Source: an uncultured Campylobacter sp. (GTDB taxonomy: Bacteria; Campylobacterota; Campylobacteria; Campylobacterales; Campylobacteraceae). Taken from it: a stretch of DNA of 30,893 bases. This document shows positions 15,585 to 23,581 of this stretch, piece by piece (the first letter of the stretch is position 1; each line of letters starts with the position of its first letter). The translations under genes were made by a program, and so were the position numbers. The stretch lies in NCBI GenBank assembly GCA_900539255.1, contig UQBJ01000024.1, positions 1 to 30,893 on the forward strand. Reading direction: 5' to 3'. A model generated the notes under the pieces. The model was not told the origin of the DNA. It saw only the letters and a program-made list of their open reading frames with translations, and did no database searches.

Positions 15585-16567
15585 AAATCAAACTTTTTGT
15601 CTTTGCCAGCATCACCTATATGATAGTGCTTGGCGCATTTATTTTTACCATAAATGCCGAAAACTACACGCTTGAACTTGGCTCATACAGCCTAACCTTG
15701 CCCATAGTCATTTGGTTTTTGCTGCCTGTTTTTGTGCTTTTTGTCGTGGCGCTCGTGCATATGAGCTTTTATGGGCTTTTGCGCTACCTGAAATACAAGC
15801 ATTTTTTTGACGATGCGGACAAATTTGAAGCCCTTGCCTGCGAAGTGCTTTTGCAAAAGCCAAACCGCACGACTTTTAAAACCCAAGAATTCAAAAACGC
15901 CGCCGAGCTTTGCAAGAGCGTTAAAACGCGCAAAAAAATCCCTAATTTTGCTAAATTTAACGAAGCCATAGAGCTTTTAAACGAGCTTGATGAGGGCAAA
16001 AGCGTGAATTTAAGGAAGTTTAAGCTTGATGAGGACAACGCCTTGTGCGTGCAAAATGAAAACAACCGCATTAAAAACGACCTAAACTACGCCTTTTCGC
16101 GCATAAAAGGCAAAAAAGAATTTGAAGATGAAAGCGATTTACTCGCCTTTGAAACGCTTTTACAAAACGGCGATATGGCGCAAATTCAAAGTGTGAAGCT
16201 CACAAAAAACGCTCCCCAAAGGCTAGGACTCATAGAACGCTTTGAAAAAGGCACTTTGCAAATGAGCGGGGCTGAATTTGAAAGCCTTTTAAACGCGGGT
16301 GGCTTTGATGAAAAGGACTTTTTAAGCGCGGCGAAAATGAGCGTGAAAAAACTCAACCCAGACGCGCTCATAGCGGTGTTTAAGCGGCTTAAAAACACTT
16401 ACCCAGAAGCCCTGCGCGCTTATCTTTATATTTTAGCTGAATTTTCGCTTTTTGATGAGCTTAGGCTTGAAATCGGCAACGACAAAACGCATTTTAACGA
16501 CTTTAAAATCGTCCTTTTAGCGCGCGAAAAAAACCAAAAAGTTGATTTAAATAAGCTTATTTGCTGA
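15581..16567 (+). CDS. Conserved hypothetical inner-membrane protein
   Basis: A 328-residue protein whose first 65 residues contain two hydrophobic helices (roughly 4-22 and 38-62) separated by a short, probably periplasmic, loop. The remaining 260 residues are charged and cytoplasmic, with alternating helices (many K, E, L, A) that could form a repeat or tetratricopeptide-like bundle, though I see no clear motif. I do not recognise the family; from gene order it corresponds to the protein encoded between the DksA-like gene and dusB in C. jejuni. ATGA overlap with the previous gene fixes the start, and its stop overlaps the dusB ATG by one base. Conservation of position suggests a real role, which is unknown. 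Confidence 0.82.
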   Translation: MKIKLFVFASITYMIVLGAFIFTINAENYTLELGSYSLTLPIVIWFLLPVFVLFVVALVHMSFYGLLRYLKYKHFFDDADKFEALACEVLLQKPNRTTFKTQEFKNAAELCKSVKTRKKIPNFAKFNEAIELLNELDEGKSVNLRKFKLDEDNALCVQNENNRIKNDLNYAFSRIKGKKEFEDESDLLAFETLLQNGDMAQIQSVKLTKNAPQRLGLIERFEKGTLQMSGAEFESLLNAGGFDEKDFLSAAKMSVKKLNPDALIAVFKRLKNTYPEALRAYLYILAEFSLFDELRLEIGNDKTHFNDFKIVLLAREKNQKVDLNKLIC

Positions 16568-17484
16568 TGATTGACTTTTCGCAAAAGCCCTTGTTTCTAG
16601 CGCCGATGGCAGGATATAGCGATTTGCCCTTTCGTGCTGTGGTGAAAAAATTTGGAGCGGATTTTACCATAAGTGAGATGATAAGTGCGAACGCGCTTGT
16701 TTTTGAGAGCAAAAAGAGCCTTAAAATGCTCGAAAAGCACGAGAGCGAAAGCCCTTTCATCGTGCAAATCGCGGGCAGCGATGAGAGTGTCATCAAAAAA
16801 GCCGTTTCGCTTTTAAACGAGCTTGAATTCATAGACGGCGTTGATTTTAACTGCGGCTGCCCTATGCCAAAGGTCGTGCGGCAAAACGCTGGGGCTGCCT
16901 TGCTTGAAAATTTAGAGCTTTTAAAAAGGCTAGTAAGTGCCATAAAAACGCACAGCACGAAAAAAAGCGTGAGCGTGAAATTCAGGCTTGGCTTTAAGGA
17001 CAAAAAGGCTGAGCTTATCGCAAGGGCTTGCGAGGAAGCGGGGGCTGACTTTGTGGCGATTCACGGGCGCACCGCAAAGCAACTTTACAGCGGAAAGGCT
17101 GACTATGAGGGCATCGCGCTTGCCAAAAAGGCGGTGAAAATCCCTATCATCGCAAACGGCGACATTGACGCGCACAACGCAAGTGCCATTTTGCAAAGCA
17201 CAAAGGCTGACGCGCTGATGATAGGGCGCGCAAGCGTTGGCAAACCTTGGCTTTTTTACGAGCTTAAAAGCGGCAAAAGCGTGAGTAACGCCCTAAAAAA
17301 GGAAATTATCCTTTATCATTATGAGTCTATGCTAGGACATTACGGCAAAATGGGCGTGCCACTTTTTCGCAAACACCTACACGCCTATACTAAGGGCATT
17401 GACGGGGCTGCGAAATTTCGCGAGTTTATCAACCACACAGACGAACCAAGCACTATGCAAAAAGCGATTGAGGAATTTTTCTAG
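16567..17484 (+). CDS. dusB: tRNA-dihydrouridine synthase (DusB-like)
   Basis: A flavoenzyme that reduces uridine to dihydrouridine in tRNA, using FMN and NADPH. The 305-residue TIM-barrel protein opens with FLAPMAGYSDLPFR, has NCGCP at 95-99 with C98 as the catalytic acid, then KVVRQNAGAALL, the K-x-R pair VSVKFRLG, AIHGRT and the FMN-phosphate-binding LMIGRASVGKPW. DusB is the best fit among bacterial Dus subfamilies, but A/B/C cannot be settled by eye. ATG 16567 overlaps the previous stop by one base (TGATG). It is the last gene of the accD cluster; REP-like repeats begin shortly after it. Confidence 0.92.
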   Translation: MIDFSQKPLFLAPMAGYSDLPFRAVVKKFGADFTISEMISANALVFESKKSLKMLEKHESESPFIVQIAGSDESVIKKAVSLLNELEFIDGVDFNCGCPMPKVVRQNAGAALLENLELLKRLVSAIKTHSTKKSVSVKFRLGFKDKKAELIARACEEAGADFVAIHGRTAKQLYSGKADYEGIALAKKAVKIPIIANGDIDAHNASAILQSTKADALMIGRASVGKPWLFYELKSGKSVSNALKKEIILYHYESMLGHYGKMGVPLFRKHLHAYTKGIDGAAKFREFINHTDEPSTMQKAIEEFF

Positions 17485-17560
17485 ACGCAAAGCCTTGAAT
17501 TTTCAAGCTGCGCGTGAATTTTTTGGGTGTTTGGTGTGTTTGCAATGACGGCACACCCTT

Positions 17561-17914
17561 GTCATTTTGAGCTTTCGATAGAAAGCGAAAAATCCATAAA
17601 TTCTATTTTCAGTAGCTTATTTTCCGTTTTTTGTATGGATACTTCACTTTGCTCCGCAAAGTTCAGTATGACAAGGGCATTGTCATTTTGAGTGGAGTGC
17701 GTTAGCACAAAGTGGCCCAACGGGTTGTAAGGCGTAGCCACAGCAAAAAAAATCTCCATTGTCATTTTGAGCCTTTGTAAAAGGCGAAAAATCCACAGAA
17801 TTTAAGATACGCCTTAAAGCACTAAATTCACACTTCAAATTTATGGATACTTCGCTACGCTCAGTATGACAATGTAAAGGGTTTTTGGATACTTCGCCAA
17901 AGCTCGGTATGATG
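17561..17914. repeat. Cluster of REP-like palindromic repeats (middle cluster)
   Basis: Between dusB and fabH lie several alternating units: TGTCATTTTGAGC ... GCGAAAAATCCA (17560, 17760) and the inverse GGATACTTC ... CAGTATGACA (17636-17672, 17843-17873, 17887-17914). A longer 69-base unit at 17682-17750 contains GGAGTGCGTTAGCACAAAG and CCAACGGGTTG, and recurs at 23729-23797 with only a few changes. The 17485-17560 stretch contains a small palindrome (CTTGAATTTTCAAG) but no clear gene. Confidence 0.8.
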
Positions 17915-17940
17915 AGAAATTTAGGACTTTGCCTTTTTGT

Positions 17941-18972
17941 TTAGCCCTTAAAATCCGCTCCGTCAAATTTAAGCAGTGCAGAACCCCACACAAAGCCGCC
18001 GCCAAAGGCATCGAGCAAGCACAAATGCCCGTTTTTGAGCCGTCCGCTCTCATAAGCTTCGTTCATCGCCATAGGAATGGACGCTGAGCTGGTGTTGCCA
18101 AATTTATCTATGGTCAGCACGCACTTGCTATCGGGCAGGTTTAGGCGCTCTTGCACGGCTTTGATGATGCGCAAATTCGCTTGGTGCGGGATAAAAAGGT
18201 CGATTTCATCGGGCGAAACGCGGTTTTTGGTAAGGATTTGCTCCACGCTGTTTTGCAGGGTTTGCACGGCGATTTTAAAAACTTCGTTGCCTTTCATCTG
18301 CATAGCAAGTGGGGCGCAAAGACTGGATTTGTCGGCTCTTTGCGTGTGTAGCAGCTCGGCATAGTCCCCATTTGCGCCTGTATGCACATCGATGATGGGG
18401 TTTTTTTCGCCCGCACTCACCACAGCTGCGCCCGCTCCGTCTCCAAAGAGTATGCAAATGCTTCTGTCCGTGTAGTCCATAAGAGAGCTAGTCTTTTCAG
18501 CCCCTACTATAAGGACATTTCGCTTTGCTCCGCTTTCTACAAGTGCCTTTGCTACTTGCAAAAGATAGATAAAACCAGCGCAAGCTGCTGATATATCAAA
18601 GGCACTCACACCTTGCAAGCCTAAATTCGCGGCGATAAGGCAGGCTGTGGAGGGCATAGTGAAATAATCAGGGCTTAAAGTCGCGCAAATCACCGCATCA
18701 ATGTCGCTCGGGCTTAAATTCGCCCTTTGTATCGCTATTTGAGCGGCTTTTGTGCCTAAATCGCTCGCCCTTTCGCGCTCATCAGCGATACGCCGTTCTT
18801 TAATGCCCGTGCGTTTGGTTATCCACTCATCTGTGGTATCCACAAGCCTTTCTAAATCGGCATTGCTTAAAATCCGCTTTGGCGCAAAGGCGGCTATGCT
18901 TTTTAAGCTCGCTTGAAAGTTGCTCGAAAGCCCTTTTTTATCGTGATTAAATTCAGCATTTTCACTTCGCAA
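17941..18972 (-). CDS. fabH: 3-oxoacyl-ACP synthase III (KAS III)
   Basis: Condenses acetyl-CoA with malonyl-ACP to begin fatty acid synthesis. The catalytic triad is visible: C131 in AACAGF, H263 in IPHQAN and N293 in FGNTSS; GDGAGA lies near 178-183. At 343 residues it is about 20 longer than usual, because the only in-frame start before the conserved ASLKSIAAFAP is a TTG at 18972, which overlaps plsX by 11 bases and has at best a weak ribosome site (GAGCGAG). No ATG or GTG occurs in frame between that TTG and the core. Either TTG is genuinely used or a small indel has separated the usual start; an ATG in another frame lies a few bases downstream. It is the last gene of the ndk operon. Confidence 0.93.
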   Translation of the reverse strand: MRSENAEFNHDKKGLSSNFQASLKSIAAFAPKRILSNADLERLVDTTDEWITKRTGIKERRIADERERASDLGTKAAQIAIQRANLSPSDIDAVICATLSPDYFTMPSTACLIAANLGLQGVSAFDISAACAGFIYLLQVAKALVESGAKRNVLIVGAEKTSSLMDYTDRSICILFGDGAGAAVVSAGEKNPIIDVHTGANGDYAELLHTQRADKSSLCAPLAMQMKGNEVFKIAVQTLQNSVEQILTKNRVSPDEIDLFIPHQANLRIIKAVQERLNLPDSKCVLTIDKFGNTSSASIPMAMNEAYESGRLKNGHLCLLDAFGGGFVWGSALLKFDGADFKG

Positions 18973-19948
18973 AGGCGGCTAGCTCGCTTTCTATGATTTG
19001 ATTTATTTTGGATTCGCTGAAATTTAGGGCTTGAAAGATAGCGTTTTTTATCGCGCGCCCATCACTCTTGCCGTGGCTTATGATGACACAGCCGTTTATG
19101 CCAAGCAGCGGCGCACCGCCATACTCTTGCCAGTCGATATGCTTTTTGAGTTTCCTGAAAACAGGCTTTAAAAACAGCACGCCCAGCATAGCGACAAAAG
19201 AGCTTTTAATGTGCTTTTTCAGCAAGTCAAACACCGCAGTTACCGCTCCCTCAGTGGCTTTTAACACTAGATTGCCGCTAAATCCATCGCACACAAGCAC
19301 ATCAACCTCGCCGTTAAAAATGTCCCGCCCCTCGCCGTTGCCGATGAAATTTGGCATTTTTTTAAGCAAAGCGTGGGCTTCTTTGGTGAGTTCGTTGCCT
19401 TTGCTTTCCTCTTCGCCGTTTGAAAGCAAGGCTACACGGGGCTTTGCGATTTTCATTACTTCTTTGGCGTAGGCTTCGCCCATTATGGCAAACTGAAACA
19501 AATACTCACTCTTGCAGTCCGTGTTCGCTCCGACATCTAAAACAAGGGTTTTGCCCGTAACACTTGGCATCAAAGTAGCTATGGCTGGGCGCAAGACATT
19601 ATCTATCCTGCCGATACGAAGCGTAGCTAGGCTCATAGTTGCCCCGCTGTGTCCTGCTGAAACGATGGCTTGGACTTTTTTGTCTCGCACAAGCTCTATG
19701 GCTTTGTAAATGGTGCTTTCTTTGTGTTTGAGTGCGTCTGTGGCGCTTTCTTCCATACGAAAGACATCACTTGCCTCTTCATAGCTCACAAATTCACGCA
19801 AATTTTGCGGAATTTGCGGCTCTAAAAGCGCACGCCTACCGACAAGCACAGCGTTAAAAGGCTTCTCGCGCAACGCTTGCACCAGCCCTTCGATGATGGG
19901 CTTTTCGCCATAATCCCCGCCCATCGTGTCTATGGCAATGCTTATCAT
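18962..19948 (-). CDS. plsX: Phosphate acyltransferase PlsX
   Basis: Converts acyl-ACP to acyl-phosphate, the donor for glycerol-3-phosphate acylation by PlsY, as a peripheral membrane protein. The 328-residue chain begins with ISIAIDTMGGDYGEKP, has IVSAGHSGATM and the LVLDVGANTDCKSEYL segment, and carries GFSGNLVLKATEGAV, all family hallmarks. It lies two bases after the rpmF stop and overlaps fabH. This rpmF-plsX-fabH order is widespread in bacteria and links phospholipid and ribosome synthesis. No strong ribosome site is seen, so translation is probably coupled to rpmF. Confidence 0.96.
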   Translation of the reverse strand: MISIAIDTMGGDYGEKPIIEGLVQALREKPFNAVLVGRRALLEPQIPQNLREFVSYEEASDVFRMEESATDALKHKESTIYKAIELVRDKKVQAIVSAGHSGATMSLATLRIGRIDNVLRPAIATLMPSVTGKTLVLDVGANTDCKSEYLFQFAIMGEAYAKEVMKIAKPRVALLSNGEEESKGNELTKEAHALLKKMPNFIGNGEGRDIFNGEVDVLVCDGFSGNLVLKATEGAVTAVFDLLKKHIKSSFVAMLGVLFLKPVFRKLKKHIDWQEYGGAPLLGINGCVIISHGKSDGRAIKNAIFQALNFSESKINQIIESELAAFAK

Positions 19949-19950
19949 CG

Positions 19951-20097
19951 CTAATACTCTTTTGTCAGTGGATTGACGCGGTGTGGCATCTTGTAAGTGC
20001 CGTCTTTGTCCTTTACGGGCATAGGCAAACTCACCTTGTAGTGCGTCCTGCGCTTTGCTGCGCGGCTTTTGCTTACTCGTCTTTTTGGAACTGCCAT
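19951..20097 (-). CDS. rpmF: 50S ribosomal protein L32
   Basis: A 48-residue basic protein reading MAVPKRRVSKSR, then AAKRR, HYKV and MPHRVNP, the typical L32 pattern. It is a structural protein of the large subunit. The zinc-ribbon cysteines of some L32 proteins are absent, so this is the zinc-free form. ATG 20097 follows AAGGA by about seven bases. It lies between the DUF177 gene (13-base gap) and plsX (two-base gap), as in many bacteria. Confidence 0.95.
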   Translation of the reverse strand: MAVPKRRVSKSRAAKRRTHYKVSLPMPVKDKDGTYKMPHRVNPLTKEY

Positions 20098-20109
20098 TTT
20101 TTGTCCTTT

Positions 20110-20469
20110 CTAATGATGAATTTTACAGCTTTCGCAGTAAAAATAATCGCTCAAATAGCTTTCTAGCTCGCTTATAGCAAGCTCGATTAAGTCTATTTGG
20201 GCATCATAAAACTCCACGACATCGCTGAGCGTGTTGTTTTCGTCTTTGTAAATGCCATCGCTTGCTAAAAGTGCTATGTTTTCATCGATAGCAAGCTCCA
20301 TTTCGCGCCCGCAACTATCACAAGCACGATACACAAAGCCTTTCATACGCATAGCAACCTGCGCTAGCTTGGCATCTTTTCGTTTTAGCTCGCCCTCAAA
20401 CACCATATTTTCAAGGTTTAGTTTGAAAGGGTAAGCGACTTGTCCTAGTTTAGAAAAGGCGATTTTCAT
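20110..20469 (-). CDS. DUF177 (YceD-like) protein
   Basis: A 119-residue member of the YceD/DUF177 family, almost always encoded directly before rpmF and thought to take part in 23S rRNA or ribosome assembly. The central ACDSCGREM (about residues 49-57) and the C-terminal YCESCKIHH supply two C-x-x-C pairs, suggesting zinc binding. ELKRKD and the acidic ENIALLASDGIY stretch also fit the family. The start ATG has a weak ribosome site, so it may be coupled to ndk, 29 bases upstream. The function is inferred from family and context only. Confidence 0.85.
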   Translation of the reverse strand: MKIAFSKLGQVAYPFKLNLENMVFEGELKRKDAKLAQVAMRMKGFVYRACDSCGREMELAIDENIALLASDGIYKDENNTLSDVVEFYDAQIDLIELAISELESYLSDYFYCESCKIHH

Positions 20470-20498
20470 CGTTTTAAGCTCAAATTTTACTCAAAAAT

Positions 20499-20915
20499 TC
20501 ACAAAATTTCGTCATTTTTGAAGAAAAATTCGATTTCTATCTTTGCGTTGTCTAAACTATCGCTGCCGTGCACGGCGTTTGCGTCAATGCTTTGCGCAAA
20601 ATCAGCGCGAATCGTGCCAGCTTTGGCTTCTTTTGGGTTTGTCGCGCCCATAAGCTCGCGGTTTTTTGCCACAGCGTTATCGCCCTCTAAAACCGACACT
20701 ACCACAGGTCCGCTTGTCATAAATTCAACCAAATCCCTAAAAAATGGTCGTTCTTTATGCACTGCGTAAAAATCCCCAGCTTGTGCCTTGCTCAAATGCA
20801 GCTTTTTGAGTGCTGCCACGCGCAAGCCGTTGCTTTCAAAGCGGTCTAAAATCTTGCCGATGACACCTTTTGCCACCGCATCGGGCTTGATGATAGATAA
20901 GGTTCGTTCTTTCAC
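20499..20915 (-). CDS. ndk: Nucleoside diphosphate kinase
   Basis: Transfers the gamma phosphate from ATP to nucleoside diphosphates through a phosphohistidine. The catalytic histidine is H116 in NAVHGSDS; ERTLSIIKPDAV opens the chain, and GPVVVSVLEGDNAV and TNPKEAKAGTIRADF are standard. The 138-residue length is typical. The start is GTG at 20915, with AAGGA seven bases upstream and a TATAAT promoter at 20953-20958. It is the first gene of the five-gene minus-strand operon ending in fabH. Confidence 0.97.
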   Translation of the reverse strand: MKERTLSIIKPDAVAKGVIGKILDRFESNGLRVAALKKLHLSKAQAGDFYAVHKERPFFRDLVEFMTSGPVVVSVLEGDNAVAKNRELMGATNPKEAKAGTIRADFAQSIDANAVHGSDSLDNAKIEIEFFFKNDEIL

Positions 20916-20952
20916 GCTCTATCCTTTCTGAAAAATTCATAATGAACTTGTG

Positions 20953-20958
20953 ATTATA
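20953..20958 (-). promoter_or_regulatory. Promoter of the ndk-DUF177-rpmF-plsX-fabH operon
   Basis: A perfect TATAAT on the minus strand preceded by an A-rich tract (AAGAAAAAAAAGA), 38 bases before the GTG of ndk. No alternative promoter is evident within the operon. Confidence 0.55.
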
Positions 20959-21024
20959 TCTTTTTTTTCTTAACATTTCTATAAAGTGGAGAAATTTTCT
21001 ACCAACAAATGCTTTGCATTGTGG

Positions 21025-21030
21025 TAAAAT
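21025..21030 (+). promoter_or_regulatory. Orphan extended -10 element
   Basis: TAAAAT preceded by TG-G on the plus strand, in the 237-base gap between ndk and the phosphosugar mutase gene. Both neighbours run on the minus strand and no plus-strand ORF follows before 21153. It may be a relic of a lost gene or drive a short RNA. Weak evidence. Confidence 0.25.
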
Positions 21031-21125
21031 GCCCCTTAAAGCCACAGCGTAAATTTATCTTTTGCGCCCTAAATTCAAAGAGTTTTTGCCCCAAAATCTT
21101 AAACCACTTCATTTAAGCGCAAAAC

Positions 21126-21154
21126 AAGCCACAAAAGAATGCTTCGCGTGGCTT
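21126..21154 (-). terminator. Candidate terminator of the phosphosugar mutase gene
   Basis: An inverted repeat AAGCCAC / GTGGCTT (7 bp, 15-base loop) begins within the stop codon region; on the minus strand it is followed by GTTTTG. The U-run is short, so termination may be inefficient. Confidence 0.35.
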
Positions 21155-22523
21155 ATAAATTTTGCTTTACCCTTTCAAAGAGTGTAAAAACCTTTTCTTG
21201 CAAGCTTTTAGCCTGCTCCAAACTCGTAGCTTCAAAGCGCGTGATGAGATAAGGGCTTGTATTTGAGGCACGAAGCAAAGCCCAGCCGAAGCCAAAGTCG
21301 ATTCGAACGCCATCTATCTCGCATAAATCCTTTACACTACCGAGTTCGCCAGCCTTTACCGCACTCTTAAAGGCTTCAACAAGCTGAAATTTTTGCTCTT
21401 CGCTCACGGGAATTTTGATTTCATCGGTTGTATAGAGCTTTGGCAAGGCTTCTATCATCGCTTGCAAGTCAAAGCCCTTGTGGATAAGCTCCAACGCACG
21501 CAAAAAGGCATAAATACCATCATCATAGCCAAAATATCGGTGTTTGAAAAAGATATGCCCGCTCACCTCAGCGGCTAAATCGATATTTTGAGCCTTCATC
21601 ATCTTTTTAATGTTTGAATGTCCCGTTTTTCCCATAAAAATTTCGCCAAATTTGCCCACTTCATCAAAAAGATTTTTCGAGCATTTTACCTCGCCCAAAA
21701 CGCGTGGATTTGGGATATTTTTAGCAAAAAGATAGCAAAGCTCATCGCCACAAAAAATGTGCTGTGTGTTTAAAGCTACCATTCTATCGGCATCTCCGTC
21801 AAAGGCAAAGCCCATTTTAATGTGCGGATTTTGAGCGAGTAAATCCTGCAAAGCCCTTAAATTTTCGTGTTCTGTTGGGTCTGGGGCGTGGTTTGGAAAC
21901 TGCCCATCAGGCTCAGCAAAAAGTATGCTAGCCTTTAAATTTAGGGCTTTTATCAAGGGTTTGATGACAACACCGCTTGCGCCGTTTGCACAGTCAATGC
22001 CAAATTCATACTCAAAGCCCCTTAAATGCGCAAACTGCTCGCTCATAAATTCAACATAAAGGCTTAAAATGTCGTATTTTTCACACGCCGCATTATCTAC
22101 GATATACTCGCCATTTGCTAAAAAGTCCTGCACTTGCTTGCCAAAGGCTTTAAGCTCAGCCCCGAAAAAACTCTCTTTGCCTATGGTGATTTTAAAGCCG
22201 TTGTAATCTTTTGGGTTGTGCGAGCCTGTTATCATCACATTTGCGTCAAATTTCGCGCCCACATAAAGGCTAAAATACCCAAGTGGAGTTGGCGCAAGCC
22301 CTAAATTATAGACTTTTATGCCAGCTTTATTTAGCCCGCTTACAAGATAGCCAAAAAGCTCATCAGCACTATACCTAGCATCATAGCCCACGCTTACATT
22401 CTTACAGCCCTTTTTAAGCATTAAAAGCCCCAGCAAATAGCCGATTGCCTTGACACTTTTTTCGTTAAGCTCCTTGCCGTAAAGCCCACGAATGTCATAC
22501 TCCCTAAAAATCACATCTAACAT
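21153..22523 (-). CDS. Phosphomannomutase/phosphoglucomutase
   Basis: An alpha-D-phosphohexomutase that moves phosphate between C6 and C1 of glucose or mannose, supplying sugar nucleotides for surface glycans. The 456-residue protein has the phosphoserine loop TGSHNP (S101), the magnesium loop DGDADR (242-247), the sugar-specificity EVSGH (319-323) and the C-terminal phosphate-binding RASNTSPYLITRFEA. These match the PMM/PGM (AlgC/ManB) group rather than GlmM, whose specificity motif differs. ATG at 22523 is preferred because GGA lies six bases upstream; a TTG at 22544 is not needed. It is divergent from fliL, as I recall for C. jejuni. Confidence 0.94.
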   Translation of the reverse strand: MLDVIFREYDIRGLYGKELNEKSVKAIGYLLGLLMLKKGCKNVSVGYDARYSADELFGYLVSGLNKAGIKVYNLGLAPTPLGYFSLYVGAKFDANVMITGSHNPKDYNGFKITIGKESFFGAELKAFGKQVQDFLANGEYIVDNAACEKYDILSLYVEFMSEQFAHLRGFEYEFGIDCANGASGVVIKPLIKALNLKASILFAEPDGQFPNHAPDPTEHENLRALQDLLAQNPHIKMGFAFDGDADRMVALNTQHIFCGDELCYLFAKNIPNPRVLGEVKCSKNLFDEVGKFGEIFMGKTGHSNIKKMMKAQNIDLAAEVSGHIFFKHRYFGYDDGIYAFLRALELIHKGFDLQAMIEALPKLYTTDEIKIPVSEEQKFQLVEAFKSAVKAGELGSVKDLCEIDGVRIDFGFGWALLRASNTSPYLITRFEATSLEQAKSLQEKVFTLFERVKQNL

Positions 22524-22562
22524 AAATTTTCCTTTTTTAAGCAAAAATTGACAAATTTTCGC

Positions 22563-22572
22563 TACAATTTTA
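22563..22572. promoter_or_regulatory. Overlapping divergent -10 elements for the mutase gene and fliL
   Basis: TACAAT on the plus strand (22563-22568) is 42 bases before the fliL ATG. TAAAAT on the minus strand (22567-22572), preceded by a T-tract and TTG, is about 44 bases before the mutase ATG. The two overlap by two bases. Confidence 0.35.
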
Positions 22573-22610
22573 CAAAAAATTCTTTAAAATTTCGCAAAAA
22601 AGGACAAAAA

Positions 22611-23159
22611 ATGGCAGACGAAGAAAAAGAAGAAAAAACGAGTAAAAAGAAAGGCGGCTCGGTGGTGCTTATCATCGTGGTGTTTTTGTTTGTCGTTTTG
22701 CTTGCTGTGGTGGGGCTTATCGGGTTTTTTATGTTTCAAGGTCCTGATGAAGCACCGCCAGCGACAAGTGCGGCGGCTGGGGCTGCTGCTGGACAAGCAA
22801 ACAAGGCGCGCGGTGGTGCGCCAACGGGCGCAGCGCGGGGGAGTGATTACGCAAATATAGGCGCTATGTATCCTTTGGAGAGCTTTACGCTGAATTTACT
22901 GAGCGAAGGCGGGGCGCGCTATGTCAAATGCACGATGCAATTAGAGCAAAACACGGATTTGTTGCAGCCTGAGCTTGACAAAAAGACAGCCATTATCCGC
23001 GATGTCGTTATCCGCACGCTTACTTCAAAAACCTTTGAAGAAATCAGCACCGCAAAGGGCAAAGAGCGTTTAAAAGACGAGCTTGTCGGCAAAATCAACG
23101 AAATTCTCACAGACGGCTTTGTCAAAAATATCTATTTCACCGACTTTGTCGTGCAATAA
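22611..23159 (+). CDS. fliL: Flagellar basal body-associated protein FliL
   Basis: A single-pass inner-membrane protein that surrounds the stator and supports torque and surface motility. The 182-residue chain has a short charged cytoplasmic start (MADEEKEEK), a long hydrophobic helix at about 17-43, an Ala/Gly/Pro-rich linker (44-77), and a periplasmic FliL domain from YPLESFTLNLL to KNIYFTDFVVQ. ATG at 22611 follows AAGGA by about six bases; the upstream frame from 22548 is not used. The linker is longer and more alanine-rich than in E. coli FliL. It is followed by acpS with a 20-base gap. Confidence 0.93.
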   Translation: MADEEKEEKTSKKKGGSVVLIIVVFLFVVLLAVVGLIGFFMFQGPDEAPPATSAAAGAAAGQANKARGGAPTGAARGSDYANIGAMYPLESFTLNLLSEGGARYVKCTMQLEQNTDLLQPELDKKTAIIRDVVIRTLTSKTFEEISTAKGKERLKDELVGKINEILTDGFVKNIYFTDFVVQ

Positions 23160-23179
23160 GCCTGAATTTAAGGCGAGTG

Positions 23180-23524
23180 ATGATAGGCTGTGATATAGTT
23201 GCCATCGCTAGGATAGAAAGGATTTACGCTCGTTATGGAAGGAATTTTTTGGATAAAATTTTAAGCCAAAACGAGCAAAATTTAGCCACAAACGCTCAAA
23301 GCATAGCGGGCTTTTTCGCGGCAAAAGAAGCAGCGAGCAAGGCTTTGGGCGTGGGCATTTGCAGGGAATGTGGCTTTTTGGATATACAAATTCAAAAAGA
23401 CAAAAAAAACGCCCCAAAACTTAAATTTTCTAAAAAAATCAAAAAAAAATTTAAGATAAAACAAAGCTCACTCAGCATAGCCCACGATGGCGGCTTTGCT
23501 ATGGCTGTGGTAGCGGTAAATTAA
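23180..23524 (+). CDS. acpS: Holo-[acyl-carrier-protein] synthase
   Basis: Transfers 4'-phosphopantetheine from CoA to apo-ACP. The 114-residue protein has IGCDIVAIARIERI with the metal ligand D5, and FAAKEAASKALG with E50, the two diagnostic motifs; the usual length is 115-125. AAGG lies six bases before ATG 23180, which is better placed than the GTG at 23177. The C-terminal third is lysine-rich and its DNA has runs of eight and nine A, which could slip but are not obviously used as switches. It is the end of this plus-strand unit; REP-like repeats follow. Confidence 0.94.
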   Translation: MIGCDIVAIARIERIYARYGRNFLDKILSQNEQNLATNAQSIAGFFAAKEAASKALGVGICRECGFLDIQIQKDKKNAPKLKFSKKIKKKFKIKQSSLSIAHDGGFAMAVVAVN

Positions 23525-23581
23525 GCTCTAATGAGCAACCAAACAGCGTGCAAAGCGCAACTTAAAACAAAAATCCGCTTT

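Noticed and set aside
22541..22560. TTGACA at 22548 as a -35 for fliL
   Set aside because: It lies only nine bases before the -10 element, far short of the 16-18 needed.
23401..23450. Runs of eight and nine A in acpS as a phase-variable switch
   Set aside because: A-runs are common in lysine-rich Campylobacter genes, acpS is essential, and nothing indicates switching.
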